DNA of 64,000 nucleotides from Steinernema hermaphroditum (taxonomy: Eukaryota; Nematoda; Chromadorea; Rhabditida; Steinernematidae): contig CM059623.1 in assembly GCA_030435675.1 (NCBI GenBank), positions 15,229,205 through 15,293,204 of the forward strand, in the 5' to 3' direction. Below, piece after piece: positions 9,169-20,398 of this stretch. The position numbers and the translations under genes are program-made. Position 1 is the first letter of the stretch. Each line of letters opens with the position of its first letter. The notes beneath the pieces are model-generated. The model searched no databases, was not told the DNA's origin, and was given only the letters and a program-made list of their open reading frames with translations.

Positions 9169-11217
9169 ATGGCAGTAGCAGCTGTAGCTCTAAGCTCCCT
9201 TCCTGATCGTATTCTCGACCCAGTTGAACCGTCTGAGAAGATCGCTGATTCGCCCTTTACTGTTGAATGGCTTCTTGAAGCTCTGGCGATTGGAGATGAG
9301 AAATTTCAAGGATATTCTAGGCGATTTACGGTTGAAAAGGTGGAAAAGCTCGTTTTATTGTAATTTTGGCAAGTACTCTTAGGTTACGGCTGCGGACATC
9401 AGCCAAGGAAAGGGATTTGTGTCTAAGGTCTATAACGTATCAATAGAGTTCGATGGATTGGAAAAGCCATACGAAGTGATCCTGAAAGTACCAGGAACGG
9501 AGTCCATTAAAGAGGCCACCTCCGATGTTCATGTAAGTTAAGGGAGACGGCATCGGTATAGCGCAGAGAGTTGCTCAAAGTAACCAAAAAAGATATGTTT
9601 CGAGCACTCTCCTCAATTCAAAGATTCACTTGTCTTTCCATCGCTTTGCTAAAGACTAAAGACGCCATTTTTTGTTTGTGGTTCAGTTGATACCAATCGA
9701 ATCGTTTTATTCAACTCTGAACTAGGTACCAAAAGTATGGTGGCCGCGAACCGACTGCTTGTGAACTGACTGTCCTGTGGTCTATCTGATAAGCGCGCCT
9801 TCACGCGATTGGTGCTGACAGAATATGTTAGGAAAAGGCAAATAAGCAAAAACTTAAAACACTAGCGAAACGCGAGGCCTAGCAGCCCCAGAGGCATAGT
9901 GGTGGCAGTGAACCATTTCGAGTTGTCTGTGTGGCTCATTGCGAACGTGTTTGATTTGCAAATCGGCCGATCTCGGGTTCGGTTCCCCCTCTGGTCCCCT
10001 CTCTTTTGTCTGCCTCTGCCTGAACAGGAGGCAATTGTTCCCTTGTACTTCTGTTGACACAGAAACATAATAACACAGAACAAAATATTTCTCATTCCAC
10101 AGACCTTCCTGAACGCTTTCCAAATTTGTGTTTTAGGGCGAAGAAGATCGCCTTAATGTGAATCATATTGCTAACGTTCACAACTTGGAATGCGAGTTCT
10201 ACACCAAATACGCACCTCACATCGACATCCCTGTGGTGAAAATTTTCAAAACAGTAGAATGGATCCTAGGGGAGCAACCTGGAGCTGTTTTAATGGAAAG
10301 CAAAGTTGGCAGTGCCGCTTCAAGTCCTCTGTGGATGGGATGCAGTTCTCAGCAGGTAACTCTATCTCTAGCGTTGTTTGCTTGAAGATTATTTTTGCAG
10401 ATGTATACAATGGCCAAGAGCCTTGCTTCCCTGATGAGCTATTTCCTCTGTCTTCCCCAAGAACAGTGGATTGGAAAGTATAACAATGAAGTGTTTGCTT
10501 CCGTCTGTGAGAAAGAGTTCTTTGCACCTTTCTACAAGAAACTAGTCGAGATGAAACCGGGAATGTTCGATAAGGGTGTAGAGATCTTCGAAAAGTTGAC
10601 CAAAAGTAGGAAGTTCGTTCAATACGCTATGGTTGGCGTCGCTAAAGAAATAGGTGGGCTATAATAAGGAAGGTGTCCGCCTACATAAACCCAACTCCAG
10701 GCCTTCCCTCGGTCCTCAGCCATGGTGATCTTTGGGCTAATAACGTTCTATGGAAAAAGAACCCGGATGGATCTCTCTCGAACGAGTTGGCCGCTATCAT
10801 CGACTGGCAAGTGATCCACGAAGGAAGCATAACTAACGATCTGGCCCGATTCATAAGCCACTGCGTGGATGGAGATGTGAGGAGAGAGCACGAGTTCCAG
10901 GTCCTCGAATACTACTATAACACTATTGTGCAATTGATGAGAGAACAAAACCGAGAAGTTGAGTTTACTTATGAACAGGTAATCAATCCATTTTGTAAGT
11001 CATCGTTACAGTAGTCATTCAGATGAAATACGCCTACAAAGTGAACTTCGTGGTTCAGACGATGATGGTAACTGTGATGGGTCCCTTCCTTTTCCAGGAA
11101 AAGGATTTGTCTCCGGTTAAGAAAGCCCAACTCGATAAGATCCTGTTGAGGTCTCAGCTTGCCATGGAAGACGCTTTGGAGTACATGAAGGAGATGCCGG
11201 CAGATAAACTTGTCTAA
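9169..11217 (+). CDS. CHK/ecdysteroid-kinase-like protein 1 (DUF1679)
   Basis: Predicted small-molecule kinase of the choline/aminoglycoside-kinase fold; the substrate is unknown. Six exons (9169-9339, 9383-9532, 10137-10355, 10401-10653, 10701-10978, 11023-11217) encode 421 residues. The N-lobe has a glycine-rich loop QGKGFVSKVY (G66, G68) and the likely ATP-binding lysine in VILKVPG (about K92). The C-lobe has the catalytic loop HGDLWANN (about 272-279) and the metal-binding Asp of AIIDWQ (about D299). All key residues are present. A tRNA-derived SINE sits in the 604-base intron 2. The nearest relative is CHK-like 2, which shares promoter and exon lengths. An earlier in-frame GTG does not compete with the ATG. 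Confidence 0.9.
9868..10080 (+). mobile_element. tRNA-derived SINE-like repeat, family A, in intron 2 of CHK-like 1
   Basis: A tRNA-like head reads TGGCTCATTGCGAACGTG (A box) and GGTTCGGTTCC (B box). A tail follows in which GTCTGCCTCTGCCTGAACAGG is recognisable. Diverged copies lie at about 18213-18405 (-), 29573-29690 (-) and 40660-40760 (+). Family-level repetition within one window supports a SINE rather than a single tRNA gene. Confidence 0.55.
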
Positions 11218-11795
11218 CCGTATTATGTGTTGCGATCCCCTGCATATAAACGATGACCGGATATTTAAACGGAAGACCAACGGGTCCATTGGTCTATCTG
11301 TCTGTGTATGGTTTTCATGGACATGAACACGACATGAACATCCATGGACACGAGAGCGATCGCATTCGATCATTCGAGCAGCGGTCGCTTTCAAACAGCA
11401 GACAAAACAGGGACTCGGGCAGGCTAGACGGCCGATACTGTTTGTTTTCCGTCGGTTATGTGTTTCAAGCTGATCTAAACCAGAATTCACTAGAATTGAA
11501 AGAAACATACTAGGTGCCGTTGTTCTATAAGCCAGTGTTCTGGAATAGAACAAGTTTGGTCATTGAGTTGAATAAGACTTGAATACAGGGAACAATCAAC
11601 AGTGGTTCTGATGAACTGAAACACAAATTCTGTTGCAGTTCTAAAAACGGACCCCACAGACGATAGATGGATCCGCGCGGTACTTGTTTGTCGAAGTACG
11701 ATGCACAAAATGCACTTTCGCAGTCGGGATAGTCATCAGAAATCAGCAGACAGATGCAAAAACTACCAACAGGAAGAAGGAAGTGGTACGTCTAG
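11218..11795. other. Intergenic after CHK-like 1
   Basis: No gene seen. A short direct-repeat patch with ACATGAACA and CATGGACA units lies at about 11318-11352. Confidence 0.35.
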
Positions 11796-11945
11796 ATCCC
11801 TCTGGAAGCCGGAAGACTCACAACTGCCACAGGGTTTGAAAAAAGAGGGTTGCCTGGAGGCGAGAGGGTTCGCCATCTGACCAACCAACTACTCAGAGAG
11901 GGAGAGAGACTGAGGGGCTACCGCTCACCACCGCGACAAGACTGA
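11796..11945. repeat. Dispersed repeat R1, left part, interrupted by the Tc5-like element
   Basis: TCTGGAAGCCGGAA, CATCTGACCAACCA and CACCGCGACA recur in the same order at 53928-54045. In that second copy the sequence runs uninterrupted through the point where the transposon sits here. Confidence 0.65.
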
Positions 11946-12129
11946 CAAGGGAAGGGTCAATCATGCAACGCTAAGATCGACACGAGACTAGGGGCAATTG
12001 ATAGGCCTAGGTGAGCGTATTAACGGTGCAAAATATTACGTGCCCTCGCTCAGATACCAGCGAGAAAAAGAGGTTTTAAGTTATGGGTACCGGGGTATAT
12101 ACGAGTTCGTTCACAATGAAAGCGCCTGT

Positions 12130-12212
12130 CAATATGGTGCAGTGGGTACAGTATCTGCCTACCATGTTTGAGGTCGCGGGTTCGAATCCCCGCTCCGTCA
12201 CTTCTTTTTCAT
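12130..12212 (+). other. tRNA-like Pol III module in the left inverted repeat
   Basis: An A-box-like TGGTGCAGTGGGTA is followed by a perfect T-arm, GCGGG TTCGAAT CCCGC, containing a canonical B box. The acceptor and anticodon stems do not pair well, so a mature tRNA is doubtful. A T-rich stretch after it could terminate Pol III. The same module lies inverted in the right arm (about 14508-14590). Confidence 0.5.
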
Positions 12213-12371
12213 TCAACTTCACATAGTATGCATACAGACGACAAAGACAAACATTTTTATGCAAAGACAGCTATTAACAGTGGTGCTCATTGACAACAAA
12301 ATGATCAAGGCAAAAATACAGCTCACACTTCGCACATCGGACACTCGCTGCCTGGTCGCAATAGCATTTGC

Positions 12372-14039
12372 TCAGCCTCTAAATTCAAAGCAAAATTTCT
12401 CTGGAACCTCAAAGCGTGGTGGTTTGTTCGGCAAAAGTCCAGCAGAAAACCAAGCGAATCGCAACATTGGTCGAAATCGTTCTGCTGAAAACTGTGAGAC
12501 TGTGACGTTGAGAAGTTTGGCGATATGTTCCCGTTGAGAAACGATAAAGTTCGGGTTTTGACGCAGCATCAGTTCCGTAAGACGTCGGTAGAAGGACTTG
12601 AATTGTCTGTTGAAAAATAAATCAAGCGGTTGGACGAGACTGGTGGCTTTCGCAGGTATGGTTGAAAATTCGATTTCTCTTTCGAAAGTTTCTTTGGCCT
12701 TCGCATACCCGCTCCAACTATCAATAATGAGTACAGATCCTTCACCGGCCGCTGGGAGGTATACGTTTCTGACCCATTCCTCAAACAGAATGCTGGACAT
12801 GTTGCCGGATGTACTATGACAACATTTCAAGTTTTGATACGGCTGTAGCTGGGCGTCAAAGCATTGTGGAGGATTTCTTTCTCCGAAACATACGAGCATA
12901 GGCAACTGCAAGGTTCCAGATGCGGAAATGGCGGGTTGAATAGTGACACTGTGTGTCAGTGCGTTCTCACGCTGACAGGTCACTTCGACTTGTTTCACAC
13001 CCATGAATGTCAGTGTGCGGCCACTTCGAAGTTCCATCTGGATCCCACTTTGGTCAGTATTGTAGACCTTCAAATTCAAAGATCTTCAGAATCTCTGCAA
13101 TTTATTGAATACCTTGTCGTGGTCCATGTTCGACAGAATGCTTCGAGCATCAGTTCGGAAGCGCTCCACATTGTCCGTTATTAGATGAAGGCGATCAACG
13201 GCTTTTATGGCAACCATTCGTGTGATCTTTCTGGACACTATGCGGTGGTGCTTTTCGAACCGCTTAATGTAGGAGTCAGATGCCTAAACCAACTAAAATT
13301 GTATCTGTTGTGTCCACGTGTTGCACGAACCTTAAAATTGGTCAAACCGAGGGCTGCCGCGATTTGATAAGCTTCATAACGCAAGTCTCTATCTTGTATG
13401 ACATGGCCCTCGCCGTTCCATTCGCAAAACTTCGTATACAGCTCCACTTTCAGTTGTTTTCTCAGCAAAGAAGTAGGGTGTTCAATATACTTTTTACATC
13501 TTTAATCATAGCATTTATAACCGATTGTAAATGGTAGGTTACCCACCTATGAATATCTGATCTGTCCCTTATCTTTCTGTAGCGATGCTGGACCGCACTG
13601 AAGGGATGATTCTCGGCCATCTCGACAATCTTATGCATTGTTTCAACATTGTAGAAATCTTCCATCATTCGCTTTTTGTTCGACGTTTCTCCTTGACTGG
13701 GGATGTAATCATCTGCATCAGTATCAGAAGATTCATCGATTACGGTAACGTCTGCCGGACTGTCGTCACCGAAGGTTAGATCACCTGCGTTGTCGCGCTC
13801 GAAGCACGCTTTGTTGATGAAATCTAGAAATGTCGGTAGTAAAAGCATATACATTAATCTGCCATACCTACAACAAGGTGGGCCAGATCGATCTCATTTG
13901 ACCGGAAGGTTTCGGTTTCGTTGACGGCTCGACAGTTCTTTTCGTAATATCTGTGTAATAAGTAGAAGACTCGATCGATATCCTGTTCATCTGTGTTTGG
14001 ATTCATGAAGGAGGGATCAAACGACATCTCAAGGTGCAA
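12372..14039 (-). CDS. Tc5-like transposase (HTH + DDE_1)
   Basis: Five exons on the minus strand: 14039-13868, 13823-13547, 13499-13331, 13283-13113 and 13067-12372. Their lengths sum to 1485 bases and keep phase at every junction, giving 494 residues. Exons 3-4 encode a CENP-B/Tc5-type helix-turn-helix (DLRYEAYQIAAALGLTNFK, then SYIKRFEKHHRI). Exon 5 encodes the DDE_1 catalytic core. The triad is read as Asp in VYNTDQSG, Asp in LIIDSWSGY and Asp in SLVQPLDLFF, the DDD form typical of the pogo/Tc5 branch. Acidic residues around VIDESSDTDADD in exon 2 form a linker. No stop or frameshift remains once the introns are removed, so it may be functional. It mobilises the surrounding element by cut-and-paste in known relatives. 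Confidence 0.85.
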
Positions 14040-14204
14040 ATTTTTATTCTAGGAATATAATTTATCCTGAAATCACAAAAAAAATTTATTAAATTCCTCT
14101 TATACAACAATTCAGCGTGAGACGTGAACTGTGTAAATAGAATAGCACGTCGCTGAGAAACAAATACTCCAGACAGAGGGGTAACTATCAGAGCTTTTCA
14201 ACTT

Positions 14205-14290
14205 TACAAGCGAGACGAGACTTTTCAACTACGAGACTCGAGACGAGACTGAAGATTCAAGACCAAAAAAAACCCTCAGACCTCGAGACT
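14205..14290. repeat. GAGAC-rich degenerate repeat inside the Tc5-like element
   Basis: Irregular repeats of GAGACGAGAC and GAGACT lie between the transposase start and the right inverted repeat. They may be a subterminal transposase-binding region, but that is only a guess. Confidence 0.4.
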
Positions 14291-14507
14291 TGCACATTCC
14301 GGGTAACAAATTTGCACATTCTTTTCCAAAAACTGTTCTTTTAAAACTTTCTTCTTTAAAAACTGTTGTTTCCAAAAAAAAACGCTAGCTGTATTGGTTC
14401 AGGATTAGAAGTTTAAGTTACCATCTTTGCGTTGTAGGTGTCTGTTAAAACCGCGATAACTGTCTTTCACACGTCTGTATGCATATGTGAAGTTGAATGA
14501 GAAAGAA

Positions 14508-14590
14508 GTGACGGAGCGGGGATTCGAACCCGCGACCTCAAACATGGTAGGCAGATACTGTACCCACTGCACCATATTGACAGGCGCTTT
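14508..14590 (-). other. tRNA-like Pol III module in the right inverted repeat
   Basis: Inverted copy of the left-arm module: on the minus strand GTGCAGTGGGTA, then GCGGGTTCGAATCCCCGC. It is retained almost unchanged along with the arm. Confidence 0.5.
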
Positions 14591-14766
14591 CATTGTGAAC
14601 GAACTCGTATATACCCCGGTACCCATAACTTAAAACCTCTTTTTCTCGCTGGTATCTGAGCGAGGGCACGTAATATTTTGCACCGTTAATACGCTCACCT
14701 AGGCCTATCAATTGCCCCTAGTCTCGTGTCGATCTTAGCGTTGCATGATTGACCCTTCCCTTGTGA

Positions 14767-15099
14767 GAGCATATAGTGTGAGTATGCATAGACACTTATT
14801 ATAAAATATTAACTGAATTTTTAGCTCGATTAAGGTTTGACTGATCCGATCACGGTGATTTGTAAACACATTGCAAAGTACAGCGGATTGGAACGGGGAG
14901 ACCAGTAATGCACATCACGCTGTCTGATCTGATTAAGGTCATGTCTAGTATTCGACTTCATATCGCCAATTTGTGCTTGCACAGCGGAAGTGCACTTATC
15001 AGTACGTGTCGAAAGGGCAGTGAAAACTAGTTCCCTCCTCTGGACGTCCTATAAAATAACCGTAACAGGCGAAATGACAAATCAGAAGTGTTTGTCACA
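14767..15099. promoter_or_regulatory. Upstream region of CHK-like 2
   Basis: Holds CATCACGCTGTCTGATC, AAGGTCATGTCTAGT, CACTTATCA and a TATAAAA box (15050-15056, 44 bases before the ATG). All are shared in order with the region before CHK-like 1. Confidence 0.6.
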
Positions 15100-16617
15100 A
15101 TGGCAGTGGCCGCTGTAGCTCCAAGCTATCTTCACGAATCAGTTGAACCGTCTGAGAAGATCGCCGATTCGCCCTTTACTGTCGAATGGCTTCTTGAAGC
15201 TCTAGCAACTGGAGATGAGAAATTTCAGGAATATTCTAAGCAATTTACAGTTGGAAAGGTAGAAAAGCTCGTTTTGTTTTAAAGTAGCTAATATCTTCAG
15301 GTCACGGCTGCGGAAATCGGCCAAGGAAAGGGATTTGTTTCCAAAGTATACAACGTATCAATAGAGTTCGATGGATTGGAAAAGCCGTACGAAGTGATCC
15401 TGAAAGTGCCAGGAATGGAGTCCATTAAGGAGGCGACCTCCGATGTCCATGTAAGTGAAGGGAAAAAAGATCATACTGAAACACAATGACATCGAACGAA
15501 GAGATGCCCATTCCATAGACGTCCATTCGAACTTTGTCGTTTAGGGTGATAAAGATCCCCTCGAAATGAACCATATTGTCGACAGTCACAACTTGGAATG
15601 CGAGTTCTACACCAAATACGCACCTCACATCGATATCCCTGTGGTGAAAGTTTTCAAAACAGCAGAATGGATCCTGGGGGAGCAACCTGGAGCTGTTTTA
15701 ATGGAAAGCAAAGTTGGTAGTGCCGCTTCAAGTCCTCTATGGATGGGATGCAGTTCACAGCAGGTAACTCTATCCTTAGCGTTTTTATGGTTATAGATTT
15801 TCTTCAGATGTATACAATGGCCAAAAGCCTTGCTTCCCTGATGAGCTATTTCTTCTGTCTTCCCCAAGAACAGTGGATTGGAAAGTATAAGAATGAAATG
15901 CTTGCTTCCATTTATGAGTCGGAGATCTTTGCAAATTTCTACCAAAAACTGCTGGAGTTGAAACCGGGAATGTTCGACAAAGGTGTAGAGATCTTCGGAA
16001 AATTGGCTAAAAGCAGGAAGTTCGTACAATATGCTATGTTTGACGTCGCTAAGGACACAGGTGGGCTATACTAAGGAAGGTGTTCGCCTAGACCATAACT
16101 CTAGGCCTTCCTCCAGTCCTCAGCCACGGTGACATTTGGGCCAATAACATTCTATGGGAAAGGAACCCAGATGGATCGCTCTCCAACGAGTTGGCCGCTA
16201 TCATCGACTGGCAAGGAATCCACGAAGGAAGCATAACCAATGATCTGGTCCGATTCACAATTTATTGTGTGGATGGAGATGTACGGAGAGAACACGAGTT
16301 CGAGGTCTTGGAATACTATTATAAAGCTATAGTACAATTGATGAGAGAACAAAACCGAGAAGTTGGGTTTACTTATGAACAGGTAACCGATTTTGTAAGT
16401 CACCGTTACAGTAGTGATTCAGATGAAATACGCCTACAAAGTGAACTTCGTGGTTCAGACGATGATGATGATGGCGATGGGCCCCTTCCTTTTCCAGGAA
16501 AAGGATTTGTCTCCGGTTAAGAAAGCCCAACTCGATAAGATCCTGTTGAGGTCTCAGCTTGCCATGGAAGACGCTTTGGAGTACATGAAGGAGATGCCGG
16601 AAGATAAATTTGTCTAA
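15100..16617 (+). CDS. CHK/ecdysteroid-kinase-like protein 2 (DUF1679)
   Basis: Six exons (15100-15258, 15301-15450, 15545-15763, 15808-16060, 16105-16382, 16423-16617) encode 417 residues. It is the closest paralogue of CHK-like 1: exons 2 to 6 have identical lengths, the protein is highly similar, and the last exon is almost the same. It differs by a four-residue deletion in exon 1 and lacks the SINE, so intron 2 is only 94 bases. Key residues are the QGKGFVSKVY loop, the lysine of VILKVPG, HGDIWANN (about 268-275) and AIIDWQ. Together with the shared promoter this indicates a duplication after which the Tc5-like element entered the intergenic region. Predicted cytosolic metabolite kinase; the substrate is unknown. 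Confidence 0.9.
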
Positions 16618-16640
16618 CCGTAGTATGTGCTTTGGCTGTA

Positions 16641-16646
16641 AATAAA
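16641..16646 (+). terminator. Poly(A) signal, CHK-like 2
   Basis: AATAAA 24 bases after the TAA stop. Confidence 0.55.
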
Positions 16647-17550
16647 AGAAGGTATACAAGAAGATGCACTGAAAGTGAACGTCTCAGCTCGGTGCAGCGA
16701 AATAACCTTAGCGAAAAGGCGCGTACAGGTGAAAGGTTCAGATGCGGATGGTTAGATGGCAATGGCAATGTTTAGGCTGTTGCTAGTGTGAGAAGACTTT
16801 GAACTGCTTTGTAAATGACGTAAGCAAAAAAAGTGCTTTCACTGATGTCAGTTCGTGGTCACGTGATGCGTTCCATTACACACAGCTAAAAATGAAATTG
16901 GAACAGGTTTCTATGCCTGCCTTGTTGATACAATGGTACAAAAGTGTGACGAAAGGCCTCGCCCTTCTCTACTGTCACGCTCTGGGCATCCTCTAAGTGC
17001 AGTTGCTCTCCAAAACAGTTGAGTGCGTAAAGGCTCGCAAACTACGTAAACTGCTACTGCCACGCTAGGTTGTTTTCGTAGCGTTCCATTGTCATCAGCC
17101 AGGTGTAACGGTTAGTAGAGAAGATGCATGGTTGGGCAAGACCAGGCTCATTTTCGTCTCCTAAAGAGCGAACCTCAACGAGAGCTGATTGTCATGAAGG
17201 CATGGGAGGAACTACATGAGAAATGGTCACGGGTTATTTTTTGAAGGCGTTTGGAAGTCTGGATGTGGATCCTCTTGTTTGCTTAACTGCCGCTTTTCAT
17301 CCTTTTTTGCTTGACCCAACTTATCTTTCTCAGAATTCCCTCTTTCCCGTTCCAGATCTTATTGTTCGCTTCGATCTCTGAAAAGATGTTCGAAAGTTCT
17401 TCGTGCAACACTATTTGTTCTCCTGTTTATGTGGCATCTTTGGTTTTCTGTTGGCTCAAAACATGCGACTTCCCAGCGTGACGTTCCACATTCACTAGAC
17501 TTATAAATTTATTGAATAACGCACAGAACTTGTATCTATTGCGGTTTATT
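16647..17550. other. Intergenic between convergent CHK-like 2 and 3
   Basis: About 900 bases with no credible gene, repeat or RNA that I can recognise. Confidence 0.4.
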
Positions 17551-20236
17551 CTAAGTCAAGCGATATTTAGGATTAGGAATTTCCTTCAAATACTCTATGG
17601 CGTCGTCTAAAGTGTACTGTCCTCTTAGCAGCATTCGGTCGCGTTCGGCGCACTTCACAGGCTTCTCCTCGGCACTCCATTTTTCTTCATTTCCAAAAAG
17701 AAGAGGGACCATGATCATTATCACCGGCGCTTCACCGACGATATTTGCCTGATATCCTTTCTTCATCTGCAAGTCAAACGTCCATGAACAAGGAGATGCG
17801 TAAAATATACATACCTGCTCATATGTGAAGTCAACCTTTTTTCCATCGGCCTTCATTAATTCCACAATTCTGTCGTACATGAACTGCAGCACTTTGTATT
17901 CGCATTCTCTTCTTACTTCACCGTCCAGACAGACGCACATAAATCTGGCGATGTCATTGGTAATGCAGCCTTCGTGAATCATTTGCCAGTCGATGATCGC
18001 CGCCAGTTCATTGGAGACCGAACCGTCGGAGTTCAGCTTCCACATCATGTTGCCGGAGTGGAGATCGCCATGGCTGAGGACTAGGGGGAGACCTAAAGTG
18101 GAAGGAGGCTATCAGGTGCATAGACAAACTGTTAGCCAGCCCAAAATGAGCAGACTTTGAAGCAATAGGAGCACTGAGCTGGAGCGGTACCATCCGAACC
18201 AGGACTCTTTCTTTGTGAAGGACGGTACGAAGGAAGTGCAGGCGAACAGGGAACACAAAACTCCATTTATCTCTGATCGTCTGCGCTCTCTTCGCTATTT
18301 GCGAACAGCCACAGAAAAGCGCCCGACTGAACGGGGAACCGAACCCTCGACCTCCCCCATGAGAACCAAACACACTGCCAATGAGCCAATGACTCACAAA
18401 TGGTAGTCGTGAGGAGTAGTACTCCATATTGCTGGTGTTCTTTTTGGAGTTTCGCCGATTTTTTCACGAATTCACTCGACTTGGTTATTCTAGTCAAAAA
18501 TCTCCGAATATTCGTGGATGCTTTTCAAAACCCGCCAGCCCTACCCAGCCGTAAAGCGATCCTTGAGTGGTTCTAAGTGGGTCAACTCTAGTCGGCTTCA
18601 AAGGATACAACAATGCTCCCTTAGAATCGAGAGATGCTTTACGTTAAATGCCAGAAACTTCGTCTATTCCCATTGACCTACCTACATCCTTGTAGACATC
18701 AGTCATTGTGTATCGATAGAAATCGTGATCAAAGGCGTAATCCTTGAAAATCTCGTAGGCTCTGTCGAAGACTCCAGGTCTCATCTTGGGAAAGTTCTCT
18801 ACGTGTACGGCGTGGATGTCCTCGTTGGCAAAGGAGCAGATCACGTTATCGGTATATTTTCCCACCCATTGCTCTTTGGGTAGACAAAGGAAGTGCTTGT
18901 AGAAGGAGGCCAAGTGCTTGGCCAGGTTGAAGGTCTGAAATGATGTCTTAACAATAAGAACGACCTTTCTGATGTGACTTGCCTGCTCCCTGTTACATCC
19001 TGTAGTTATGTAAAGCATTTCGGCTTTGTCGATGAGACTCTCCATAAGCAAGGCGCCACGATTCTTTTCTGGTGCCATCTTAACTGCTTTGAACACTTTG
19101 ACCACAGGAATATCCAGGTGAGGAGCGTAGTTGTTGTAAAAATCGCATTCGACGTTGTGAGCATTGGTGATGAACTCTAGGGTAACAGGTCCTTCACCCT
19201 AAAATTCCATGTTGAGATTATATCCATAAGCAGAAATCTCACTTCTCCGGCCATTTCGTTGAAAGCTTCAACTCCAGGAACCTTGAGAATGACTTCATAG
19301 CAATCTTCTATACTCACGAATTTTATGGCGACTTTGTAGACTTTGGAAGCCAAGGCATTGCCTTTGCTAATGTAGGTTGTTTCTATCTGAAAGACGGGAT
19401 GTTTACGAAAGGCTAGGTAGAACAGTGTGCATTCAAAGAGCGGAGGCTGGTTGGAGGTAGCCGATTAAAAATGACCCCGTCAATGCTCTAGATACCACTA
19501 TCATGTCTAGCAAGTTGACGTGATTTAAGATCCAATCTGTGGCTGTTTTATAAAGAGGGAACATACCAGACGGGCCCAGAACAGAGTCCGAAAGTAAAAG
19601 TTGTCCTTCATGAATGGTGTAAATAGAGGTCATAGTCAAACAGCCATGGTTTAAATTTTCTCTGATTGTCTGCCCTCTCTTCGCACCGTTCCTCACAAAC
19701 TGATGTACCCAGTTTTAAATGTGAATCTAGCGGTTTGCTGGAATCCAACAGGAACGACAGTGAAGACAAACTAAGACTTAAAAGCGAAGCGGAAATAAAT
19801 ATTGGTCCCTGGTGGGGGTCGAACCCGGGTCAACCATCTGGTAGCCAAGAGACTTACCGGGTCAACCACATAGGCAGAAATGAAGTCTTGGCAACAAGGC
19901 CTATACCCACTCACATTTGCGTTGACGTAATTCTGGAAGGGTGTTTATATGGTCAGGCCTGCGTATAAGGCCTTTTGGATTTAACGTTCTCTAATGGCGA
20001 CGTACCTATGTGTAAATTTTTGATCTGAGGCCTACACTTCTGAAAGGTTCCCGCGTCAAACTTACATTTTCGATTTTCGCTTCAGTCCTCAAACCAGCGA
20101 ACTTCTCGTCCGAACTCAGAGCATCCAACAGCCATCTGACAGAAAAAGGTGTATCCGAAAGACGATTCTCCGGATTCAGCCCGTCAGAAGCAATAAGATC
20201 AGCTTCTATCGGCGAAAGAACACAGGGCGACGACAT
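17551..20236 (-). CDS. CHK/ecdysteroid-kinase-like protein 3 (DUF1679)
   Basis: Minus-strand gene with exons 20236-20066, 19386-19243, 19198-18983, 18934-18682, 18092-17815 and 17766-17551, coding 425 residues. Exons 4 and 5 have the family lengths 253 and 278. Motifs are SKGNALASKVY (the loop has lost the second glycine of GKG), the lysine of VILKVPG, the catalytic loop HGDLHSGN (about 269-276) and AIIDWQ. The loop is closer to the general kinase consensus than the HGD.W.NN form of its neighbours. Intron 3 starts with GC (GCAAGT), has no stop and is a multiple of three, so retention would add 16 residues. Introns 1 and 4 carry SINE-like repeats. A TATATAA motif lies upstream at about 20267-20273. 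Confidence 0.88.
18213..18405 (-). mobile_element. SINE-like repeat, family A, in intron 4 of CHK-like 3
   Basis: On the minus strand TTGGCTCATTGGCAGTGTG is followed by GAGGGTTCGGTTCCCC (B box) and then a TGGCTGTTCGCAAATAGCG tail. The head resembles the repeat at 9868-10080. Confidence 0.5.
19745..19970 (-). mobile_element. SINE-like repeat, family B, in intron 1 of CHK-like 3
   Basis: Read on the minus strand: GTGGTTGACCCGGTAAGTC, then GGCTACCAGATGG and CCCGGGTTCGACCCCC (B box). A copy of the same order lies at about 41350-41620, an eroded one at about 26365-26590 and a fragment at about 43030-43110. Confidence 0.55.
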
Positions 20237-20398
20237 TTTTTCCGAATATGTGCTTAGACTCCGCGGGCAATTATATAGGCCACGGAAATCGGAAACCGGT
20301 CCCTTCTTGTAGCTTGTAACGCCCTTGGCGCGCAGTGAACACGCCAGATTAACATTTTACACTCGAACCAAGCGATTTATTCGTAAATCAGACAGTGT

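Larger units (their letters stand above)
11946..14763 (-). mobile_element. Complete Tc5-like (Tc1/mariner superfamily, pogo branch) DNA transposon
   Basis: A 2818-base element begins CAAGGGAAGGGTC and ends with its reverse complement. Terminal inverted repeats are about 290 bases (11946-12240 and 14472-14763) with few mismatches. The target duplication is TGA on each side (11943-11945 and 14764-14766), fitting the TNA target of Tc5 elements. It carries one transposase gene on the minus strand. The arms are nearly identical and the gene is open, so the copy looks recent and possibly autonomous. Each arm carries a tRNA-like module with A and B boxes. The insertion split dispersed repeat R1, whose unbroken copy is at 53928-54045. 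Confidence 0.88.

Noticed and set aside
12121..12212. Functional tRNA gene
   Set aside because: A and B boxes are present but acceptor and anticodon stems do not form, and the same sequence is repeated inverted in the other transposon arm.
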